NCBI GenBank assembly: GCA_002716765.1
Contig: PBBY01000014.1
Coordinates: 1 to 48,389, forward strand
Length of the DNA: 48,389 nt
DNA from: Candidatus Magasanikiibacteriota bacterium
Lineage (GTDB): Bacteria > Patescibacteriota > Patescibacteriia > Magasanikbacterales > UBA922
Direction of reading: 5' to 3'
In this document: piece by piece, positions 29,262 through 41,200 of the stretch
Numbering within the stretch: position 1 is the first letter of the stretch
Layout: every line of letters starts with the position of its first letter
Position numbers and translations under genes: made by a program
Notes under the pieces: generated by a model
Databases searched by the model: none
Seen by the model: the letters and a program-made list of their open reading frames with translations, nothing else
Told to the model about the DNA's origin: nothing

Positions 29262-32200
29262 TTACTCTACCTCTTGATCACCATCACAGGCAAGAGGTAG
29301 TTCATCAACATATTCTGCTGAATCTAGCCCTAAATATGAACTAAAGAGATTGTCTTCTTCTTTTAGTAATCGTAAAGGGGAAAGATTTCTTTGATTATTA
29401 TAGTGTGTTTTATTAGGTGGAAACAATTTATCACAATCAGTTTCAGTCACCTGTTTCTTTGTAAAGGTTATGATACCATCTTCGCCAACAGAATCGAAGC
29501 TATAATCATACCCCCCTTCTTGTTCATTGAAAAATTTGATTTCATGAGCATGTCTAAACTTATCCAACGAATCGATATTTTCACCAAAAGCCCTTTCAAA
29601 ACCTTCCATCAAAGCACCACCACAAGCAGTAACCTTGAAAGAAAAGGAGTCGTCTAGAGGAGAAATTACATAATATGGAAGTCCGAGTTCTCTTATAACT
29701 GTTCTTATATTAGTGTTCTCAAAAACATAAGAAGGACCTAAACCTTCACCACCACAATGATTTCTATTAGTAACGCTCACACCAGCACTGAGTAACATTT
29801 CTTGAAAAACCATATCTGGTTGTCCAGGCCTTGGCGGCAAGATTCTTGGCTGCTCAAGCTGACTCTGCCCTGCTGATTCTACTCTATCTAAGAAACCTTG
29901 ACACTGATTCTCATTAATATCACAAGTTCTATTTGGCAAACTTTGCCCGAACCCACCTTGAATATCTTGTAAGTTTGTTCGAATTACACCATGATTTTGT
30001 ATATTACCTGGATTAACAATGTTCTCGTCATTTGCACAATAATTTTCTTGACCAACCTCAACAATATCATATTCACAGGTATCTGGGTTAAATACTATAT
30101 TAAACGGATGCCAGTATCTTGCTCCAGGATTAGCTGACTCCACCGCCTCACTCAACCTAAACACATAATCTGGTGTATACAAAGAGTATTTTGGATTTTG
30201 GCCTTCATGATATTTATAAACCTCTACCACAACATCTTCTCGTGAAACAAGCTCTTGGATGGATGTCTGGTTTTGTCCTGATACGCCAACATAAAACGCA
30301 AGCGGATACGCATCATTTAGTAAACTTGTTCGCTCTGACAAAAGGAAATCTGTATTTACTGTTGATGCTTGTGTAATAGTACTACCATTTTTTACACCAA
30401 AAACCTTACTCATTGCCACCGGCCTTCGGACAACTCTTGTTTTATCTGCCCATTGCTGCTCCATTATACAGTCTCCAGCACTCTCTACCGAGTAAGGAAT
30501 CCAGTAATTACTCCAATAATTGCTTGTTCCCAACCTTTGTTGTTCACAAGCATTTCCACCATAGTCTAAATAACTAAGTATTGTCTTTCCAGAATCCTCT
30601 GAAGCCTCTGGCACATACGCACCAACAGTGCTATTAATATTACCTTCCGCAGGTTTTGCACTATAAAAATTTCCATAAAACATTGGATCATTTTCTAAAT
30701 CCTCTTTCCATTTTATCACTACTCTAAATGTCCCTTCTGGTACGGCCGGAGAAAGTGTTACCTCATTTTGCATGGTCCTCGACTCACCGTTTACAGGATA
30801 CGGGAAAACACTTAAATTATTGTTAGCAAGTAAATCATCATTAATTGTTGTTTTTTGTTGATCCTGCCATGACTGATCAGACATTAATTGTTTTGGATTA
30901 AAAATAATTCCATACTCTTCACTACACAACTCTGATGTTTCCAATCTTTTATTCAACACTTCTCGCTGATTTCTTGTTAGAAGTTGTAAAGTGTTGGAAT
31001 AATTACTACGCTCAGCTATCCAAGAAAACCTTGTTACCACCCTCTGTTGTGAGTTAAACCTACCAAAATAAGTTAGTAAACCCCCACCCCATTCTGAGTT
31101 TCCAGCAAAGTCTGGGTCTTCTAAAACGTTGAGTATTTTTAATTGCGGCACCGCATCCCTTCGATCTACGACAAGTCCACAGTTAACACAATTATTAATA
31201 AGTTCCCTACAGTCAGATGAACATTGGTACACTCCTTTGTCTGGACAAATTTTATCTTCACTGTCTAGTGACGGTGAATCATTACTCAAAACGCCGATCC
31301 GTGCTAAGACTCCCAAAACCACATCACCTAAAGAGTCAGGATCCAAAGGATCGGTAAATGGAGAACTTACCACCCGCCTTGTAATTGGATCAACCTCACA
31401 TTTTTCATAATCTGCAAGTTGTTGGTTATTTATTATTTGTGTTTCTGGTAGTTTATCTACCACCCCATTACCGCAGTATGCAATTGGACTTACTGTTAAA
31501 ACCTCTCCACAATCCTCCGAACAATATGAACACGCTTCTGAGTATTCTGGTTCACATGGAATTCCATTTTGTGGACCTAAATCACAAACCTCAACATTCC
31601 CTTCCGCATTTGGTGATTCCACAACTCCATCACCACAAGCACCAGGAGGGGCGGCAACTTCGACTATTTCATCCATTTGACATAACCTGTTACACCCATC
31701 CCCATCAACCTCATTTCCATCATCACACTGTTCTCCTGAAATTCCTTGAACAATCCCATCACCACAATACGTGCCATAATTTTGACAATCTAAAGAACAA
31801 GAGAAGTCTTTATTTATGGAGTATGGTGTTCCAAAATTTCCAACCCGATCAATACAAGGACCAAGATCTTCGTAACTACGAGCTTCACCCTCATCTTCTA
31901 TGTTGATAATATGGAAGTCCTCGGCACCACCTATTCTGTTAAGGTGTGTAGTAAATTCACCTCTTGGCACATACTTACAGTCCGAATCTTGTAAACAACT
32001 TACCGTTTTATCAAACTGACAATGTTTTCCAAGAATTTCTTCGGCATTGTTAAATAAGCTGTTAAACACCCCATGGCCCACAAATAACGCAAAGGCAAAT
32101 GGATTATCACAAAGAGAGTCTGATTCACCATAAAATTCCCTAACACGACCAATGTGTGGTCTTGCCTCAGCACCTACTGGAACCCCTTCTGTAATGAGCT

Positions 32201-35200
32201 CCCAGTTTGGTTTATTACCCGCCACTCTACATACATATTCCTCACCATCATCAAAGTTTTGATAAGGCCTCCAGGTTATATTTTGATTAGTCTCTGGAAG
32301 GGTTGTAGTAAATACAGTGGAAGAATTTATTTTCATCCCTATATAAGAAGCACAACTTAACTCCACTTCGTCATCTGGGCTTATTCCACGAATAGCACAT
32401 TGTGAATCAGGGCAACAAATACCTGATTCCTGGTTTGGTAATTTTGCACAATTGGGCTTACCTAATGCTGAATAGCACTGGTAGTCGTTGGTACATTCTG
32501 CTCTAAGACTTGTGTCTGGCTCTCCATCTAGTTCTATATCCCATACCCACTGTGCATTACCAACAGGTACTTCAAGATTTGAGTATCGTTGGTGACAAGA
32601 AAAGTTAGGAGTTGGATCAGTCTCAGGATACAATCCAAACAAGACATTCGAATACTGCCCACCTTCTATCCGTTCACCAGGCGGAGTGGTACTAAACTGA
32701 GATTTCCAATAATTGTTAGCCGCAACACAAGAAGCACTTTCTGGGTACATTCCACATTGATTTGATTCACAGCACACACCTTCGTCTTGGTCTGGCAGTT
32801 TTGAGCAGTTACCACTTTGACAATCTGTATTTTTTGTACAGATGGCTGCGTTATTTACTAACTCAGGCACAGAACATGTCGATTTCCACCTACCCTGAAC
32901 ACATTTCTTATCTCCTACACCTAATCCGTAGAGAGATTCTTCATAAATAAAACCTTCACCAACACACCCATCGTCTTCTGGCCAAAAACTGCAACCCTCT
33001 ATACAACACATTCCATGAATACCGTTTAAAGAACTACAGATACCAAGATCTTCAATAACCTGACCACCATCTCTCAGATTACACCAGTCATCATTTTCAC
33101 ATGCCGTCATAGGTGTATTTCTTATTCTTGGGTCTATTGTATAGTTTACGTCTTCTTCAAAAACAAATGGATCAGGACTAGCATAAAAACAACCATCAAC
33201 TAACTCTGCGTTAGGTTTTCCCTGACCAGCTACCGCACGCCACGTTCCATTATTACACTGCATTTCCGTACCAGCACTTAACATACGACTCTCTTTACAG
33301 TCTGGTGGGTTACCTCCATTAAGTAAGTCACCATCAACAGACGTTACCTCGCCGTCACAGTTAAGGTCTATTAAGAAAAGTGATGAATTATTTACACAAG
33401 TTTTATCGACGTTCAGTGAGGCATAACAATCTGTGTCAAAATTATCCAAGAGTCCATTTCCAGTAATATCTCCAAATAATTGATAATTTGATCCATCTAT
33501 AATCTCACCACTTTCTACACACCGGTGTTCAAATGGATACATGCCACAAGAACCAACATTACAACACAATCCATAGTCATCGGTAAACTTTTTACAACTA
33601 CTTCTTGCACATTGTTCTGAGTTTGAACATAATGCATTCTCATGTTCGGCTGTTCCACAATATTGTCCTAATGTTTCTACAAGCCCAGCAATAATCACGT
33701 CCTTTCTTTCTGGGTATAAAATTGATTCATACAGCGCAGAACCTAACCCTTCGATGGAATAGCGTGTTCTATATCTATATCTATAACTAACACCCTCCCC
33801 CTCTTCATCGTCTTCTTCACTATCCCAAACATCCACAAAATCAATATGAGTAATTTGTTCACACAATTCTTCTGGCTGTACTGTTAGGTCTCCACAAAAA
33901 CCAGCTGCGCTTATACCACTACACTCACTATTACACTGTCCATACTGACCATTTAGCCTTCCATCATCACAATCTTCGTCCCCTTCAATAATTCCGTTTC
34001 CACACACCGCTACAAGCCCTCTACACACTGGCTCTGTGTAAGTACAGTCTGGTTGACATACTTTTACCGCAGCCTCAAGATTGTTGTTTGAGCAAGATAC
34101 CGAATTATTTTGTGGTTGGACACAGTCTCCACCCCCATTACACTCATCATTATCGCTACAATATTCTGTAATATTATTTTCACAAAAACCAAGACAGGTG
34201 TTACCTTCTCCACAATCACCATCATCAAAACACGTATCAGCATTATTTTCACTACATCTTCCCTCTATTTTTCCTTCTCCACCATTATTATGTACACTTC
34301 CTGGTGGATCACATTCTTCACTTTGATTTATTACACCATCACCACACTGCCCGCCAAGTGCGCTATATACTTGCTCTGCCGCACACCATCTTTGTGTGGT
34401 GACATCTTCTTGTGGTGTTTGTGTTATAAAGTCATCTATAAATGTTGTGCCAGCACTATTTATTACAGAAGAATTATCTATGTTAAAGAATTCAAACGGT
34501 ATATGAAGGGTATATTTTGTAGTATTTTCAACTTCATACTCATTTACACTCATTGACCGTGGGCAAATAAATTCTGTTTCAATTGGATTCCAACATGTTT
34601 GCCCATCTACTAATTCACATGTATTTCCTTCTCCAACACATTCTTCGTCTTTGTAACAGGCGGCAGAAATCATTGTGCTTTCTGTATTACAAATAGTATC
34701 AACCTGAGTAAAATGTTCTACAAAATTTTGATTTGTTTTAATTTCTGCATTATTTTCCAAATATTCAACCAGTGTGGCTTGAATAGTTGGGTTTACAAGC
34801 TGATTTGGTGTATTTATCCAGGACCCATCTTGATATGAGGAGACAAAAACGGAGCCACCAATAGTTGCAGAAACCACTTTAGACTCATGACAATCAATAA
34901 TCTCATTCTTGTTACTATCTATATCTTCAGGGTATGCTTGATTATTATCTAAAATAACCAAAACAAGTTCTGCATCTTTTTCTGTAAACTTTCCGTCACA
35001 ATCCACATCAATATCAGCGACTTCGTTATGGTTTGGGCATTTCACACAAAAAGGAATATCTGGTTCATCTATACAAACTTCCGCAAGATCACCATCACTA
35101 CCACCAGCTCCTATAAATTCCTCAAAACATGCAATATCGTCAACCTTTAACATACCATCACCACTAATATCCCCGTATACCACTTCTGGATTATCTTGTT

Positions 35201-38200
35201 GTATTTTAAGCCCAACAGAACTAACATCAAAACACTCACTATATTGTCTTTCACTACACTTCCCACAAGTTGTCCATCTACTAATTGGATCAAATGGTAG
35301 TGGTGCACCAATAATTTGAGAAAGTCTTCCCCAAGATGGCCATTGTGTATTTGTATATTGTGGAATATAAGTTCCACCAAGAAGTGGTGGATACACACCT
35401 TCTCTGTCGTGGTACGCGCCAAGCGCTTGCTGCGTTTCTTTTACCGCTTGCAACCGACCTAAATCACGGAAAAACTTTGTTTTTGCATTGGAACAGACCC
35501 CGTTTGTACCTTCGATTGGATACCCAGACCCATCTTTACAATCAAAGTCTGTGTTACAAACTATATCTACTGTTTGTGCCAATACATGAGAAGGGTTATC
35601 ATCTTGATCATAAATTGGATCATATTTTTCCAATGCTTCTACTTGAGTATCGTCAGCAAAATCACCATTCGAGCCAGCACCTTCAACCAAACATCGGCCA
35701 GCTTCGGAAAAATTAGTATTAAACTCAAGCGAACTCATAAGTTGGTTGAAGACATTTTTGGTATTTTCTTGTGCGCCAACATTTATGGTAAAAAGATAAA
35801 TATTATTATAAATCTTGTATCGGCCACCTTCTTTTACTATATTCATGGCATTTATATAATAGGAATTTCCGTCTGTTACCGCGTCGTATCCAGCAATATT
35901 TGCCTGGGATAAATTTGAAGATGGAAATTTTTCTGCAACCCAACCTTGCGCGGTTAGGGCGTTTGGATTTGGGAATATTTGTATACCAATAGCATCATCA
36001 TTTTTTTGTGTATCGGTAAAGAGTTTTCTTTGCAGTGTGTCTTGGTGGGTCAAAAGTTGTGTCGTTTGTTGCTCATTCACATCACCACTGTATTGTAATT
36101 GACCATCTAAAAGCAGAGAACCCAACTCTAGCTCACCTAAAAACGGTAAATCATCATCTTTATCTCCTTGAAGTCCGGCATCGGCACAATATGACATACT
36201 CAAATTGTGATAAGAATCCTTATAACTTGCATCACCATTTCCTGGCCACGGGTTTTCACAAAAGAGTGATTCTAGTTTTGTTATTGCAGCAAAAGTCTTT
36301 CCTTCGTCAGAGGGTTCTGAAATGTCTGCTGTAACCGTTGCTATTACACTTGCATCATCTTTTCCTTCTACGGCGGTGGAGCTAATATCTTTTACCAACA
36401 GGTTAGGCGGTTCTTCGGTATCGGAAATAGTAAAGAATGCCCGGTTTGAGCTCCAACTTACTTCCCAACTGTATGCAGGAGTTGTTTGGATTGATTCGTT
36501 ATCTTTAGTAAAGACTGAAGCAACAAATCTGTGTGATTCATTTGGACTGGTAAATAAATATGCATCTGGGTCTACTGTGAGATGATCTATTTTACATATT
36601 TCGTCTTTTGTTTCAAAAACAAAGACATCATTTGGCCCATACCCAGCCGTTCCTTGAAGAATTTGAGCACCTCGGATACCCACCCCTTTTGTGTCTGTTA
36701 TTCCGTCTATTCCACCTTTAAGAATTACAGCATACTTCGTCTGTGTTTTTAGTACATCTTCTAAAATAATATTAATGGTGCTAGTTGTATGCGGCCCACC
36801 TTCTTCGTTACCTGAAATAACATTTCGTACTTCTGGTGTTATTCCTATTTCACTTACACACCATTTTTTATTAGGATCCAATGACGATGGATTATCTGCA
36901 TGAGTTGGTGTTGCAAATAATCGTGCAAAAAATGTTTTAATACCATTCCATATTTTTCTAAAAAATCCTTCTGAACTTATTAAATCGTCTGGAGGCGCTT
37001 GTCCGTTTGCAAGAAATACAAGATCAGTAACCTCTTCTTTTTCATTTGCACAAACATCTTTTTCTTCGGCAAGGATAACATTTCCTTCTAATGAAAACTT
37101 ATCAATAAATCCTTGATCAATAAATTCCACGTATATTGCTGAATTTGGACAAGCGTCTATTTTATTATTTTGTGGATTTTCTTGTGTTCTGTGCATCCTA
37201 TCATAACAGCAAGAATTTGCACCAACACCTTTTTGATTTACCGGATTATTTATACAGGTATTTTCTTCGGCTGTTTCGGTATGGCCACAAAGTAGACTAT
37301 ACTCACCAGTTCCCTCAACCTGTTCTGTGAGATTATTATAGTTATTATTTTCTCCTTTTATACTAACTGCTGTAGCAATAATCCTTGCTTCTTGTGCTAA
37401 ATTAATCGGATTAAGCACTCCTTCTCCAACTGCAGTTACAAGTTGCACAGGATTTTCTACAGATCTTTGTTGTTGCGGATTACCTATTTCACATGCAAGA
37501 AATTCTCCAGGACCAGTTTCCCCATCTCCACAAATTGATCTTTCGCTATATAACACAGATGATCCGACTATTCTGCAACTTCCAGCGACACACGCATCGC
37601 TATCATCTGGATTACACCCAACTCCACCATTTTCTACTGCTGGTATATCCGCAAGCAAAGCCCCGTCTTCATTACAAAGACTGTGCAATAAACATCTATT
37701 ATTACAATGACGTGCTGCGTCTAAATTGTTAATAACAGTTGACCCGTTAATTCCTCCAACACTTATAAGTTTTCCGTTTTCGTTAAACTCACACTCTTCT
37801 CCATCTTCTAGTTCTCCGTTTCCGCAGATTGTTTTTCCACTAATATCAGTATCATCACCTACTGTTGAATTACACGCGTCTATTCCATTTTCTAGATCAT
37901 TTGCAGCACACCAAACACCAGAAAGTGGAGATCCTATGTTTAGACATTGATTAGAACAACCTGAACCAAGAGAAGGTTCACACTCTTCTCCTGAAGTAAC
38001 TTCACCACTTCCACACCATGGATCTTGTCCCACTCCACTGTCTGTAAATTCAGCCCCTTCATTGGTACATGTTGCAGAACATCCATCACCGCTATCACTA
38101 TTTCCATCATCACATTCTTCTCCGACTACTTGTTCAACAATGCCGTTGCCGCACTGAGAATCTTGTTCTCCACTGACTTCATTCCCCGGTCGTAAACAAT

Positions 38201-41200
38201 CGTAACCACAACTTACTCCTGGCACTTCTTCTTGAATTGCTATATCACAATCCTCTCCGGCGTCTACTGTACCATTTCCACAAAGCGCCCCGGACAAAGA
38301 ATGATAAGTACTTGATGTTACTTCACTTCCTTTTAATGTACACGTTTCGTCACAATATGGTGAAACAGCAGAAAGATCACCTTTTAAATTAGTTATTTCT
38401 GCGACATCACCAGCTAAAAAACCTTCTGATGTTTGAAGAATGTCATTTTCTGTACGCCATTCCCAACCATATTTCCATGGATCTAATTCTTGACCAGCCA
38501 AATTACAGGCATCTGGCTCTGAAACCGGAATAGAAGAGTATCCTGTTATTTGACCTATATCTCCTGCAGTAAACGGGGTTGGAATAATTCTTACAGAATC
38601 AATAACACATCGGGCTGCTTCGCCTTCCCCTGATTTTGTTCTAAATCTCCAAGAAAACTCCTCTTTCATTAAGACACCTGGAATCTCAGAACCATCATCT
38701 GTATACCCACCAATCGCCCGAATAGTGGTTGGAACGGTGACTTTGTACCAGGTATTTGATTCTAATTCATTCGTCGGATTAAATCTATATTCTACTTTTG
38801 AATTATTTAAGTTTTGAAAATTAAGAACAAGATCTTCATTTGTTTGTGCACACGTTTCCGAAGTACATTTTTGCAATCTAATACCATTTTGCACTGTATC
38901 ACTCATCATTTCTTGATTAAACTCTATACCAAGTGACACATTCACACAAGCATAAGAACAATCTGGCCAAAAATTAATTACTTTTGGATCACTTAAATCA
39001 ATAGTTAATTCACTTTCCGCGACTATATCCCGGCTAGGTGTTGATGTGGTTGCTGTAATTGACACAGTTCCCGGGCTTGGAACAGTATTCTTTTTAGCTT
39101 GGACTATTACACGAGAATCGGTGTATTGTCCCGCTACCGCAGAAATCTGCACTTTAGCGTAGTTGCTACCCCCCTGTTCCGGAGCCCACTGCCAATCAAA
39201 GCCATCTACACCAATAACGGTACATGCTTGATCTGCCAAACCAAAGACAAAATAATATAATGGATTTGATGGTATTACTCCAAAAGCTACCTCCTGTCTT
39301 GGGTATCTAGGATCTTGTAAATAGCCCAAAAATGTTGTTGTTTTTTCTGGCGGATTAATTCCAGCTGCAGCAATTTCACAAGAACTACCTTCGGGACCTG
39401 TTTTGAAATCAAAGCAATATGCAGTATCCCCACCACAACCTCTGGTTTTCTGTAAAGGAAGATTTTTTAGTTGGAGCTCACCACCACTTCTAATAAATTG
39501 TTCTGATTGAATATTTTCTGATAACTCTACATGGTACCATGTTTCTGGAGCCAACCCATCTTCCCAAATAGTTAGTGTTTTATTTTCTAAAGATGGCTGA
39601 AATGCATCTTCGACACTGTTTATACGCACTTTCCTTGAACAATCTGGCTGACCCTGATCATCTTCACATGTATATAACCGGACATTTTCTTTAGTAACAG
39701 TTCCTGGATTCATTTCTGTATTAAAAGCAACCTGCACTTCTGCATTTAGGCAGGTATTATTACGGTCAACTGTTTGCCAACTTCTCCATGGTGTTGGGGA
39801 TGGTTGAGAAATAATTTCATCTTGTTCGCAACTACCACTATTCCACGAACATTTTGGAGTTTCGTTGCAATCATCTTCTCTGTCTATAGTTACACAAGCA
39901 ATATCGCATTGCTCTAACACTCTTGGTAATTCTGGAATCCAGCCGGTGCTAAATCGCCACACATAGCCTGCTTCTCTGGTTTCTCCGGCACAAAGATTTT
40001 GTCCAGAAAGCCAGACACCAGCATCTGAACCATCTTCACAACATCGATAATTAACTCCTGGAGCACTAACATTTTCTTCTCGACAATCTTCTACGGTATA
40101 TGTTACACCATTGCTTACTAATTCATTTTCTGGTTCACCTGTTGCAACTTTAATAAACCCTGTTTGCATAGAGTATCCATCTTTTTCTGGGAGAAGTGTT
40201 ACGATTTCTGTATTATTTGCTTCTTGAATAACAGGATCTTGTATATCACCAGGAAGCGGGTCGACAGAAGAAAGCCAAGTACTAAAATCATTACTATCTG
40301 AACCTTTTGTCCAAAAGTATACCGTTGGTTCAGCACCAAAGTTTACTCCTTCTATGGTAATTCCATCGTTATCATTAGGAAGTGGTGCCGGACCTTTGTT
40401 AGGTGTAATACTACAAATTCCCGGCATTGGTTGACCTTCTTTTACTTCAAAAGTAATATCTGCATTTGAAACTTGTGCATTTGATTGTACGGCAATATGA
40501 TAAATATTAGCTGCAATGTCCAACCCATTAAGATCTGTGACTTGCATGATAATTTCTGTGTCATTCCATAAATCACCACTACAATTTTCTAAAGGCGGTG
40601 GTGTTAAGATAAAACATTCATCTCCAGGGTTAGGGTCATTTGCACATTCTATTGCTCCAGCTTGAGTTGTATGGATTGCAACCACACCAACCCTATTGCC
40701 AAAGTTTTCTCCGGTAATTGTTATAAGACTACCGTCTGTAACAGACTGCGGATCAACGGAAGTAACAATTGGTGTTATTTGTGCCAAATCTCCAGCAAGT
40801 TCTAAAAAGTAGGCATTACTTCTTTTTACATCACCACCGATCTGATTATCCAAAAAAACAGGAATTCTGGAAGGCTGTATGGTTGGAATACCAGTTTCTA
40901 GCAGACTGTCTGTCCAAGTGGACACGCTTCCAATAATATCATTATTACCAAAATATAAATTATCTCCTTCTTCTTGGTTGTTGCCAAAATTTACTCCACT
41001 CACAACAACATCCTGTCCTAAAAACGCATTTTGTATTGGTATTTGTTGATTATTTTGTGCTGCGACAAAACAAATTCCAGGCCGAGAAACATTGTTTATA
41101 GCAAAATATGAATTTCTTCCTCTATCGTCTATGCTTGTTTCTTCAATTATTTCCCCACCATCATCTTCATTTGTAATTTGTAAATAAACTGAACCATTGT

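Noticed and set aside
31385-31906. 173-codon plus-strand open frame
   Set aside because: Lies inside the giant gene on the other strand; His/Leu-rich composition is typical of a shadow frame.
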